Below, one piece after another: positions 6,409 through 13,617 of a stretch of DNA of 13,617 bases. The notes beneath the pieces are model-generated. The model worked only from the letters and a program-made list of their open reading frames with translations. It made no database searches and was not told the DNA's origin. The translations under genes were made by a program, and so were the position numbers. This DNA comes from Gammaproteobacteria bacterium (GTDB lineage Bacteria > Pseudomonadota > Gammaproteobacteria > Steroidobacterales > Steroidobacteraceae), in the NCBI GenBank assembly GCA_005877965.1, contig VBNP01000095.1, forward strand, positions 1-13,617. The letters run 5' to 3'. How positions within the stretch are numbered: position 1 is the stretch's first letter; every line of letters starts with the position of its first letter.

Positions 6409-8350
6409 CCAGAATTCCCACGGCACCACCGCCGACTTCATCGATACCCTGAGCTCCTTCAGCAAACTGCACCGCGCGCAGCGCTGGGAAGGCACGTTCG
6501 GCGAGTTCCTGAGCAACATCCTGCCCGGCCATGCGGTGGCGCTCGCTCGCACCAGTCATGAATACGTCTGGGACATGCTGCGCTGGCATGGGCGCGCCGC
6601 GCAGCCCGACGCTTCCGAGAACGTGCGCGCGCGCGAACTGTTCAAGCGCGAGCTGTTCGGTATCGATGAGCCGCTGTCGCGGGTCGTCGACTACTTCAAG
6701 GCCGCGGCCGCCGGATCCGATGTCGGCCGGCGGTTGCTGCTGATGCTCGGCCCACCCTCGGGCGGCAAGTCGACGCTCGCGATACTGCTGAAGCGGGGGC
6801 TCGAGGAATACAGCCGCACCGACGAGGGCGCGCTGTACGCCATCCGCGGCTCGCCGCTGCGCGAGAACCCCCTGAACCTCATCCCCACGAGCCTGCGCGC
6901 CGAGTTTCGCGACCGCTACGGCGTGAACATCAGTGGTGAGCTGTCGCCGTGGGCGCGCGATTTCGTCGAGCGCGAGTTCGAGGGCGACTTCGTGCGGGTC
7001 CCGGTCGAGCGCGTCTTCTTGAACGAAGCTTCGCGCATCGGCATCGGCACCTATGCGCCGCACGATCCCACCACCGCCGACATCGCGGACCTGGTCGGCT
7101 CGGTGGATCTCGCCAAGGTCGCGCAGATCGGCGACGAGGGCGACCCGCGCGCCTGGTCGTGGTCGGGCGCGGTGTACGCCGCGAGCCGCGGCGTGCTGGA
7201 GATGATCGAGATTCTCAAGGTGAAGCGCGAGTTCCTGTACCTGCTGCTCACCCTGACGCAGGAGAAGAACGTCAAGGTATCGCGCTTCCCGCTGATTCAC
7301 CTCGACGAGACCATCCTGGCGCATACCAACCTCGCGGAGTTCCACAAGTTCCTGCAGGAGAAGGAGAACGAGGCGCTGCTCGATCGCATGGTGATCATAA
7401 AGATCCCCTACGCGCTCTCCTACCGCGACGAGTCGCGCATCTACCAGAAGCTGGTGTCGGGTGCGCCGGCGTTCCGCAATGTGCACCTCGACCCGCACGT
7501 GCTCAATCTCGCGGCGGTGTTCGGCATCCTGACGCGCCTCGCCAAGTCGGAGCGCGAGGGACTGGATCCGCCCAAGAAGCTGCGGCTGTATGCCGGCGAA
7601 GCGGTCGAGGGGATCCCGGAGACCGAAGCGACGCGCATGCACGCCGAGACGCCCGAGGAAGGCATGACCGGGGTGAGCCCGCGCTTCGTGGTGAATGCTA
7701 TCTCCAACGCCATCACCCGCGGCAACACCCACAGTCTCACCAGCATGGAGCTGTTGCTCGCCCTGAAGGACAGCATCGAGAGCGATGCGCGCATGGACGC
7801 GAAGCAGAAGAAGGCCTGGATCGATCACCTGGTGACGGCCCGCAAGGAATTCTACAACCGCTGGGTGAAGGAAGACGTGCACCGCGCCATGTTCGCCTCG
7901 TTCGAGGAAGAGGCGCAGCAGCTGCTGGAGAAGTATCTCGATGAGGTCGAGGCCTCGCTCGATCACCGCCAGGTCACCGATCCGATCACCGGCGAGACCC
8001 GCCCCGCGGACGAGCGCTTCCTGCGCTCGGTCGAGGAGAAGATCAAGGTGTCGGACTCGGGCAAGATGTCGTTCCGCCAGGAAGTGGTGCGCAAGGCCAT
8101 GGTGGCCTTCAAGGCGCGCGAGAAGTTCAAGCTCGCCAGTCACGCCCGCATGCGCGAGGCCATCGAGCAGTACCTGTTCGAGGAGCGCCGCGACGTGCTG
8201 CGACTGGTGACCTCCACCGCGCGCCCGGACGATGACGCGCGCCAGAAGATCTCCGTGGTGCAGCAGCGCCTGGTCAGCGAATACGGCTACGACGAGCACA
8301 GCGCCAAGGAGGCGCTCAGCTACGTCACCACGCTCCTCGCCCAGGAGTAG
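6386..8350 (+). CDS. prkA: PrkA/YeaG-type AAA+ serine protein kinase
   Basis: A 654-residue protein, close to the usual length of the PrkA family (E. coli YeaG about 640). The N-terminal AAA+ domain carries the P-loop GPPSGGKST at 122-130 with Lys128. The family segment RGVLEMIEILK (268-278), which supplies the Walker B-like acidic residues, and the sensor-like ILAHTNLAEF (310-319) are also present. The C-terminal third (about 410 on) is the PrkA-specific helical domain. Family members are reported as serine kinases or ATP-driven proteins of the sporulation, stationary-phase or starvation response; the true activity is debated. GGGAGG at 6375-6380 lies 5 nt before the ATG at 6386 and 8 nt before the next ATG (6389), so either may start. 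It is the first gene of the prkA–yhbH–spoVR operon and ends 32 nt before the next gene. No key residue is missing. Confidence 0.95.
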   Translation: MMGPLAADQNSHGTTADFIDTLSSFSKLHRAQRWEGTFGEFLSNILPGHAVALARTSHEYVWDMLRWHGRAAQPDASENVRARELFKRELFGIDEPLSRVVDYFKAAAAGSDVGRRLLLMLGPPSGGKSTLAILLKRGLEEYSRTDEGALYAIRGSPLRENPLNLIPTSLRAEFRDRYGVNISGELSPWARDFVEREFEGDFVRVPVERVFLNEASRIGIGTYAPHDPTTADIADLVGSVDLAKVAQIGDEGDPRAWSWSGAVYAASRGVLEMIEILKVKREFLYLLLTLTQEKNVKVSRFPLIHLDETILAHTNLAEFHKFLQEKENEALLDRMVIIKIPYALSYRDESRIYQKLVSGAPAFRNVHLDPHVLNLAAVFGILTRLAKSEREGLDPPKKLRLYAGEAVEGIPETEATRMHAETPEEGMTGVSPRFVVNAISNAITRGNTHSLTSMELLLALKDSIESDARMDAKQKKAWIDHLVTARKEFYNRWVKEDVHRAMFASFEEEAQQLLEKYLDEVEASLDHRQVTDPITGETRPADERFLRSVEEKIKVSDSGKMSFRQEVVRKAMVAFKAREKFKLASHARMREAIEQYLFEERRDVLRLVTSTARPDDDARQKISVVQQRLVSEYGYDEHSAKEALSYVTTLLAQE

Positions 8351-8382
8351 CGGCGCTGCCCGAAAAGGTGTACCAGTAGGAC

Positions 8383-9555
8383 ATGGACGAAGACGGCGGC
8401 AATCGCGGTGAGCTCTCCGGCGCCGCGAAGTGGTACGAGCTGTTTTCGCGCGGCGCGCGCGACTGGCTGCGCCACGACGAGAAGGTCCGCGAGGCGGTGC
8501 GCGCCAATCTCCCCGAGATCATAGCCGGGGGCGACGTCATCAACGGCGGCGCCCGCACGGTGCGCGTGCCGGTGCGCATGCTCGAGCACTATCACTTCCG
8601 CCTGCGGCGCCCGGAGGAACAGCAGGGGGCGGGGCAGGGCAAGGCCAAGCCGGGAGACGTGTTTTCCGCTCCCGGGCGCGAGCCGGGGCAGGGTGAAAAG
8701 GGACCCGGCGGGCGCGACGAGGGCGAGGTGCAGCTGCTGCTCGAGTTCAAGATCGACGACATCGTCGACTGGCTGTGGGAGGCGATGAAGCTGCCCAACC
8801 TCAAGGCGCGCGTGGGGCCGTCCGAGGAGACCGACTGGATCCGCGAGGGCTGGGACCGCCATGGCGCACGCTCGCGCCTCGACCGGCGCCGCTCGTTCAA
8901 GGAGCTGGTGAAGCGGCGCGGGGCGCCGGGGGCCACGCAGACCTTCATCGACGAGGATCTGCGCTTCCGCCAGCTCGCCCGGCGCCGTCAGCCGGCGCTG
9001 CACGCGGTGGTGTTTTTCATGCTGGACGTGTCGGGCAGCATGTCCGACCGCGATCGCAAGCTCGCCAAGACCTTCTTCTTCTGGGTGGTGCAGGGGCTGC
9101 GGCGCGAATACCGCTCGCTCGAGACGCTGTTCGTGGCGCACACCACCGAGGCGTGGGAATTCAACGAGCCGGACTTCTTCCAGGTGAGCGGCACCGGCGG
9201 CACCGTGGCCTCCACCGGGCTCGCCAAGGTGCGCGAGATCATCGACGCCCGCTACAACCCCGGACGCTGCAACATCTATCTGTTCTACGCCTCCGACGGC
9301 GACAACTCCGTGAGCGATGCCGCCGATGCGCGCAGCGCGCTCACCGCCATCGCCGCGGATGCGTGTTTCACCGGCTACGTGGAAGTGTCTTCCGGGCTGT
9401 CGCGCCAGCTGGCCACCGAAACCGGCAAGCTGTTCGCGGAGCTGCAGGCGGCCGGCTGTGCCGCCGGCAGTTACGCGCTCAACGACTTCGAGGACGTCTG
9501 GGGTGCGGTGCGGCATTTCTTCACCGCCGAAGCCCAGGCGCCCGAGAGCCCATGA
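8383..9555 (+). CDS. yeaH: YhbH/YeaH-type DUF444 protein with VWA-like domain
   Basis: A 390-residue UPF0229/DUF444 protein. The N-terminal part (about 18-70) is helical, followed by a Gly/Gln-rich flexible stretch (about 80-115). A von Willebrand A-like domain follows from about 205, with the metal-site motif DVSGSMS (D215, S217, S219), a TGGT turn (271-274) and ASDGDN (303-308). It is shorter than E. coli YeaH (about 427) and closer in size and N-terminus to Bacillus YhbH, from my knowledge of the family. It is a cytoplasmic partner of PrkA and SpoVR in a conserved set; its biochemical role is unknown. The start ATG at 8383 has only AGG 2 nt upstream, with AAAAGG further up (8364-8369), so initiation may depend partly on coupling to prkA. 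Its stop overlaps the spoVR start as ATGA. Confidence 0.93.
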   Translation: MDEDGGNRGELSGAAKWYELFSRGARDWLRHDEKVREAVRANLPEIIAGGDVINGGARTVRVPVRMLEHYHFRLRRPEEQQGAGQGKAKPGDVFSAPGREPGQGEKGPGGRDEGEVQLLLEFKIDDIVDWLWEAMKLPNLKARVGPSEETDWIREGWDRHGARSRLDRRRSFKELVKRRGAPGATQTFIDEDLRFRQLARRRQPALHAVVFFMLDVSGSMSDRDRKLAKTFFFWVVQGLRREYRSLETLFVAHTTEAWEFNEPDFFQVSGTGGTVASTGLAKVREIIDARYNPGRCNIYLFYASDGDNSVSDAADARSALTAIAADACFTGYVEVSSGLSRQLATETGKLFAELQAAGCAAGSYALNDFEDVWGAVRHFFTAEAQAPESP

Positions 9556-10913
9556 GCGAGGGCTGGCAGAGCTACGTTCGGCGCATCGAGGAGCTGGCCG
9601 CCCGCTCCGGCCTCGAGTTCTACCGCGTCGATTTCGAGGCCGTTCCCGACAGCTTCATGATGGAGATCGCAGTCTACGGTCTGCCGGTGCGCATGCCGCA
9701 CTGGTCGTTCGGGGTGCGCTATATCTATCAGTTGATCCAGCGCCACATGGGGCACTCGCGGCTCTTCGAGGTGGTGTTCCCCGGCAACCCGGGCCATGCC
9801 TACCTCGCCGAGAGCAACGGGCTCGCGGAAAACATCCTGGTGACCGCGCACGTGCTCGGGCATGCGGATTTCGCGCGCAACAACCTGCTGTTCCGCCGCT
9901 GCCAGGAGCAGGTGAGCGAGCACATCGTCGAGCACGCCGCCAATCACGCGCGCCAGATCCAACAGGCCATCGAGGCTCACGGTGCGCAACGCGTCGAGGC
10001 CGCGCTCGATGCCGCGCTGGCCCTCGAGCAGCACGTCGACATCGACCAGCCGCTGCGGCGCGAGCGCTACCCGGAGTTCCTCGTGGATCCGAAGGTGCTG
10101 ACCGACGACCAGTTCCGCAAGCGCTTCGCGGCGCTCGAGCCGCTCGCCGGCGGCAGCGCCATCGAGGTGAAGAAGCGCGCACCGCTCCCTCCGCATCCGG
10201 AGCGCGACCTGCTGTGGTTCGTCGCCAACTACGCCCCCGAGATGGAGAGCTGGGAGCGCGACATCTTTCTCGCGGTGCGCGAAGAGTCCTTCTATTTCTA
10301 CCCGGTGTTCGCCAGCCAGATCATGAACGAGGGCTGGGCTTCCTACTGGCACGCGCGGCTGCTGCGCGAGGCGGACTTCATACCTCAACAGGCCTACCTG
10401 GACGCCATCAAGTGTCACTCGGACGTGGTGCGGCCGATCGCCGCCGAAGACAAGGTCGCGCTCAGCCTCAACCCCTACCACCTGGGGTTTGCGATGTGGG
10501 AGAAGATCGTCGAGAGGAACGGTCTGCCCGCGGCGCGCGCCATCATGCAGCAGGACGACGACTTCAGCTTCGTGCGCAATCATCTCACCCGCGAGCTCGC
10601 CGACGAGCTGGGCCTGTTCCGCTACAACGCGCGCAGCGACGGCCAGATCAAGGTGCTGGAGCATGACCTGACGGAGCTGCACGAGTCGGTGCTCGCGCCC
10701 AAGTACAACTTCGGCGCACCGATCGTGTCCGCCTCGCACGTGCGTAACGACGGCACGCTCGAGCTCACGCACGACAGCACCGTCGACGGCCGCGGTCTTG
10801 ACCTGGAGCGTAGCCGCAAGGTGCTCGATTACCTGCAGCGCGTATGGCGCCGGCCGATCGTGCTGACCACGGTCAATCAGGCAGGCTCCGCCCTCGAACT
10901 CACCGCGCCGTGA
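9552..10913 (+). CDS. spoVR: SpoVR/YcgB family protein
   Basis: A 453-residue SpoVR-family protein. Diagnostic stretches are MPHWSFG (48-54), ESNGLAENILVTAHVLGHADF (around 87-107), SFYFYPVFASQIMNEGWASYWH (around 246-267) and LNPYHLGF (306-313). In Bacillus, SpoVR affects spore cortex formation; in non-sporulating proteobacteria, YcgB belongs to the stationary-phase or stress set with YeaG and YeaH. The conserved His and Glu residues suggest a metal-dependent activity, but none is established. The start is fixed by the ATGA overlap with the preceding stop, and GAGAGCC lies just upstream. The same frame is open far upstream inside the VWA gene, but that part is a shadow. The length is somewhat shorter than E. 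coli YcgB (about 510), the difference being at the termini. Confidence 0.95.
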   Translation: MSEGWQSYVRRIEELAARSGLEFYRVDFEAVPDSFMMEIAVYGLPVRMPHWSFGVRYIYQLIQRHMGHSRLFEVVFPGNPGHAYLAESNGLAENILVTAHVLGHADFARNNLLFRRCQEQVSEHIVEHAANHARQIQQAIEAHGAQRVEAALDAALALEQHVDIDQPLRRERYPEFLVDPKVLTDDQFRKRFAALEPLAGGSAIEVKKRAPLPPHPERDLLWFVANYAPEMESWERDIFLAVREESFYFYPVFASQIMNEGWASYWHARLLREADFIPQQAYLDAIKCHSDVVRPIAAEDKVALSLNPYHLGFAMWEKIVERNGLPAARAIMQQDDDFSFVRNHLTRELADELGLFRYNARSDGQIKVLEHDLTELHESVLAPKYNFGAPIVSASHVRNDGTLELTHDSTVDGRGLDLERSRKVLDYLQRVWRRPIVLTTVNQAGSALELTAP

Positions 10914-10934
10914 GTCGCGGCGCTCTCTGATCCT

Positions 10935-11132
10935 TCAGGGATTGCGGGACGGCTTGGCGGCGGGCGGATCGGGTACTGCCGGCTCCGTGCCCCAGTCCTC
11001 TTCCGCGTGCGAGGTCACGATGGAGACCGGATCGCTCGCCGGAAAACTGGCGTCCAGCGCCTCATCGAGCTGGCGCTGAATCTTCAGCCAATCGCGGCGC
11101 TTGCGCGCCTCATCGGGCGGGGAGTCGCTCAT
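10935..11132 (-). CDS. small SFPASDP-motif protein, hypothetical
   Basis: A 65-residue acidic soluble protein. A short helix ends in the motif LDEALDASFPASDPVSI, seen in many small uncharacterised proteobacterial proteins, followed by a Pro/Ala-rich tail. Its function is unknown. I take the ATG at 11132 because GAGG lies 5 nt upstream; an in-frame ATG at 11186 would add a stretch with no such site. The gene converges with spoVR, with 21 nt between the stops and no clear terminator, and is divergent from the EF-G-like gene, sharing the 157-base gap 11133-11289. No signal peptide or membrane span is seen. Confidence 0.7.
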   Translation of the reverse strand: MSDSPPDEARKRRDWLKIQRQLDEALDASFPASDPVSIVTSHAEEDWGTEPAVPDPPAAKPSRNP

Positions 11133-11289
11133 CTGAACCTCGTTCACCCCGGCCGGCTCAGGCCTCATGGGCGCGTAGCCTTGCATGGTACCCCCCGCGA
11201 GTAGCCGCAGGCAGGCCCTCCGGAGTAGGCTTTTGCGCTACCGGTGATGCTCGTGTGGCGCCGGTCCATCTAGCCGGGGAGCATCCGCC

Positions 11290-13338
11290 ATGGGGTACAC
11301 GACGTCGGGCATCCGTAACATCGCGCTGGTCGGACAGGCCGGCGCGGGCAAGACCTCGCTCCTGGAGACGCTGCTGCTGCAGGCGGGCGCGATCCGCGCT
11401 CGCGGGAGCCTCGCGCGCGGCACCACGGTGTCGGATTTCGACCCGCAGGAGAGGCGCCTGCAGCATTCGCTCGATACCGCGATCTGCAGCTTGGACGTCA
11501 ACGGCATCCACATCAACCTCATCGACACGCCGGGCTATGCGGACTTTCTCGGCAAGGCACTGTCGGTGCTCGAGGCGGTGGAGGCGGTGGCCGTCGTCGT
11601 CAGCGCCGTGAATGGCATCGACACGCTCACGCAGCGCCTCATGGAATTCGCGCGCGAGCGCGAGCTGTGCCGGATCATCATCGTCAACAAGATCGACAGC
11701 CGCGACGCCCACTGCAGCGACGTGCTGCAGCAGCTGCGCGAGGCCTGCGGCCGCGAGTGCCTGCCGTTGAATCTGCCCGCGGGCGGCGGCGACGCCGTGG
11801 TGGACTGCTTCTTTCAACCCCACGGCCGCGCGGCGGATTTCTCCTCGGTCGAAGCGGCGCATACGCAGATCATCGATCAGGTCGTCGAACTCGATGAGAA
11901 GCTCATGGCGCTGTATCTCGAGCAGGGCGAGGAGCTCTCCCCCGAGCAGCTGCACGACCCTTTCGAGCAGGCGCTGCGCGAGGGGCATCTGGTGCCGGTG
12001 TGTTTCGCTTCCGCAGAGAGCGGGGCGGGAATCCCGGAGCTGCTGCAGGTGTTCGAGCGGCTCATGCCCAATCCCGCCGAAGGCAATCCGCCGCCCTTCC
12101 TCAAGGGCGCCGGAGAGAGCGCCGCGCGCGTGCCGGTGACGCCGGATCCTGCGAAGCACGTGATCGCGCACGTGTTCAAGGTGAGCATCGACCCTTACGT
12201 CGGCAAGCTCGGCGTGCTGCGCGTGCACCAGGGCACCGTGCGCCCGGGCAGCCAGCTGTTCGTCGGCGACGCGCGCAAGCCGATCAAGATCGCGCACCTG
12301 TTCCGCCTCCTGGGCAAGGAGTCCACCGAGATCACCGAGGCGGTGCCCGGGGACATCTGCGCCATCGCCAAGGTGGACGAGCTGCACCTGGACGCGGTGC
12401 TGCACGACTCGCACGAGGAGGACCAGTATCACCTGAAGCCGGTGGCGTTTCCGCCGCCGATGCTCGGCCTCGCCATCGAGCCGGAGCGGCGCGGCGATGA
12501 GCAGCGTCTCGCCGACACCCTGCACAAACTCACCGCCGAGGACCCGTGCGTGCGCATCGAGCATCACGCCGCGGTGAACGAGACGGTCCTCTACGGCATG
12601 GGCGAGTTCCACCTGCGCGTACTGCTCGAGCGCATGGCCGAGCGCTACGGGGTGCACGTGAAGACCCACCCGCCGAGCATCCCGTACCGCGAGACCGTCA
12701 CGCGACCCGCCGAAGGACACTGCCGCCACAAAAAACAGACCGGCGGCGCCGGTCAGTTCGGGGAGGTGTACCTGCGTATCGAGGCGCTCGGGCGCGGCGC
12801 CGGCTTCGAGTTCGTGGACGACGTCGTCGGCGGCGCGATCCCCGGGCAGTACATCCCGGCGGTGGAGAAGGGCGTGCGCCAGGTGCTCGCCGAAGGCGCG
12901 CTCGCCGGCTTTCCGATCCAGGACGTGCGCGTCACCGTGTACGACGGCAAGCATCACTCGGTGGACTCGAAGGAGGTGGCGTTCGTCTCCGCAGGCCGCA
13001 AGGCGTTTCTCGACGCCCTGGAGAAGGCCTCGCCGATCGTGCTCGAGCCGATCATGCGCCTGGAGATCACCGCGCCCGCGAGCGCCATCGGCGACATCAC
13101 CGGCGACCTCGCCACCAAGCGGGCGCGCATCAACGGCAACAGCTCATTGCCCGGACAGCGCTCCGTGCTCATGGCCTTCGTGCCGCTCGCGGAAGTTGCG
13201 GAGTACCAGTCGCGCCTCAAGGCGCTCACCGGGGGGCAGGGCGCCTACACCATGGAGTTGAGTCACTACGATCCGGTGCCGGCGCGCAAGCAGCAGGAGC
13301 TGGCGCAGGCCTGGCGGCCGCGCGCGGAAGAGGAGTGA
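11290..13338 (+). CDS. EF-G-like translational GTPase paralogue (FusA2-type)
   Basis: A 682-residue member of the EF-G/tetracycline-resistance GTPase family. The G-domain shows G1 GQAGAGKT (15-22), G3 DTPGYADF (79-86), G4 NKID (133-136) and a G5-like SAESG (241-245). Domain II lies at about 290-370, domain III about 385-460, domain IV about 465-590 with loops QTGGAGQF (483-490) and DGKHHSVDSKE (552-562), and domain V after 585. It departs from housekeeping EF-G: the usual RGITI of switch I reads RLQHSLD, and the catalytic His of DTPGH is Tyr83. Both are shared with the second, EF-G-like group (EF-G-2 of Thermus is the case I recall), so it is probably not the main elongation factor. Its role may be in ribosome recycling, stress or another GTPase function. 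GGGGAG 8 nt before the ATG supports the start. An 8-nt gap separates it from the next gene. NCBI-style annotation may simply say elongation factor G. Confidence 0.9.
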   Translation: MGYTTSGIRNIALVGQAGAGKTSLLETLLLQAGAIRARGSLARGTTVSDFDPQERRLQHSLDTAICSLDVNGIHINLIDTPGYADFLGKALSVLEAVEAVAVVVSAVNGIDTLTQRLMEFARERELCRIIIVNKIDSRDAHCSDVLQQLREACGRECLPLNLPAGGGDAVVDCFFQPHGRAADFSSVEAAHTQIIDQVVELDEKLMALYLEQGEELSPEQLHDPFEQALREGHLVPVCFASAESGAGIPELLQVFERLMPNPAEGNPPPFLKGAGESAARVPVTPDPAKHVIAHVFKVSIDPYVGKLGVLRVHQGTVRPGSQLFVGDARKPIKIAHLFRLLGKESTEITEAVPGDICAIAKVDELHLDAVLHDSHEEDQYHLKPVAFPPPMLGLAIEPERRGDEQRLADTLHKLTAEDPCVRIEHHAAVNETVLYGMGEFHLRVLLERMAERYGVHVKTHPPSIPYRETVTRPAEGHCRHKKQTGGAGQFGEVYLRIEALGRGAGFEFVDDVVGGAIPGQYIPAVEKGVRQVLAEGALAGFPIQDVRVTVYDGKHHSVDSKEVAFVSAGRKAFLDALEKASPIVLEPIMRLEITAPASAIGDITGDLATKRARINGNSSLPGQRSVLMAFVPLAEVAEYQSRLKALTGGQGAYTMELSHYDPVPARKQQELAQAWRPRAEEE

Positions 13339-13346
13339 GCAGACGC

Positions 13347-13577
13347 ATGAAGGCAGCGGTGCTGTGTGCATGGACGCTCGCGGGGCTTGCGGCAGGTTCC
13401 GCGCCGCCCGCCCCGGGCGGCGCCACCCGGACGATTGAAAGCGGGCACGCGAAGCCGAGCTCCTTTGCCCCGCATCCTCGCTCGCACCGCCATGCTTACG
13501 GTGCGCCGGTCCCGCGGCCGATCGTCCCGAAGCACGCGAAGCACAAGCGCCGCGCGGCGAGTCCGCCGCCCAAATAG
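13347..13577 (+). CDS. small secreted His/Pro/Lys-rich protein, hypothetical
   Basis: A 76-residue protein starting 8 nt after the EF-G-like stop, so probably co-transcribed. AGGAG at 13331-13335 is its likely ribosome site, although the 11-nt spacing is long. The first 18-20 residues form a plausible signal peptide (MKAAVLCAWTLAGLAAGSA). The rest is very polar, with six His, about thirteen Pro and many Lys/Arg, almost no acidic residues and no predicted fold, ending in PPPK. It could bind metal, anionic polymers or the cell wall, but nothing in the sequence proves this. I do not recognise a family. Nothing further is seen from its stop to the window end. Confidence 0.6.
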   Translation: MKAAVLCAWTLAGLAAGSAPPAPGGATRTIESGHAKPSSFAPHPRSHRHAYGAPVPRPIVPKHAKHKRRAASPPPK

Positions 13578-13617
13578 CTGTGCAGGAGGCTCAGGCGACG
13601 CCCCCAGTCGTCCCGCC

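Noticed and set aside
6302..8299. 665-codon open frame on the minus strand opposite prkA
   Set aside because: Antisense shadow of PrkA, with His/Arg/Leu-rich composition and no domain.
9471..10772. 433-codon minus-strand frame opposite spoVR
   Set aside because: Antisense shadow of a recognised gene with low-complexity composition.
10914..10934. Terminator between the converging spoVR and SFPASDP genes
   Set aside because: Only a 4-bp stem (CTGA/TCAG) and no T-run.
11158..12957. 599-codon minus-strand frame opposite the EF-G-like gene
   Set aside because: Antisense shadow; the plus strand has all GTPase motifs.
1..13617. Mobile elements, CRISPR, tRNA or rRNA genes, defence systems
   Set aside because: No transposase, integrase, terminal inverted repeats, spaced direct repeats, tRNA-like cloverleaf or nuclease/toxin motifs were seen on either strand.

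Overview
The window is GC-rich and gene-dense, with short intergenic gaps and strong G/C bias at third codon positions. I see no tRNA, rRNA, CRISPR array or insertion sequence. The gene content (TonB-type protein, CheA-like histidine kinase, PrkA–YhbH–SpoVR stress operon, EF-G paralogue) points to a high-GC proteobacterium. My best guess is a gammaproteobacterium near Xanthomonadales, Nevskiales or Steroidobacteraceae; this rests on general resemblance only.

Layout. Bases 116-310 (+) encode a 64-residue, two-helix membrane protein. It converges with a 76-residue helical hypothetical gene at 324-554 (-). From 5766 down to 644 on the minus strand runs a tight four-gene unit: a 697-residue membrane protein with a TonB C-terminal domain, a membrane-anchored CheA-like kinase, a single-domain CheY-like response regulator, and a CheX-type phosphatase. 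The gaps inside it are 16, 19 and 18 nt, so it is almost certainly one operon. A roughly 620-base divergent control region (5767-6385) follows. It holds several G/C-rich dyads, a 9-bp tandem repeat and a possible short leader ORF. From 6386 to 10913 (+) lies prkA, a yhbH/yeaH-type VWA gene and spoVR, the last two overlapping by ATGA. A small convergent gene (10935-11132, -) encodes a protein with the LDEALDASFPASDP motif. Bases 11290-13338 (+) encode an EF-G paralogue with an altered switch region, and 13347-13577 (+) a small secreted His/Pro/Lys-rich protein.

How the genes may work together. The minus-strand cassette looks like a self-contained phosphorelay. Kinase His428 would be phosphorylated by its own CheA-type ATPase domain and pass phosphate to Asp68 of the CheY-like protein, and CheX would remove it. 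No MCP, CheW, CheR, CheB or flagellar gene is present, and the regulator has no output domain. The signal must therefore come through the kinase's own periplasmic and PAS domains, perhaps helped by the co-transcribed TonB-like protein, whose cytoplasmic N-terminus looks like a degenerate receiver. This TonB–kinase–CheY–CheX arrangement is the best candidate in the window for an under-described system. The plus-strand PrkA/YhbH/SpoVR set is a well-known conserved stress or stationary-phase module of uncertain biochemical function. The EF-G paralogue lies nearby but is separately transcribed.
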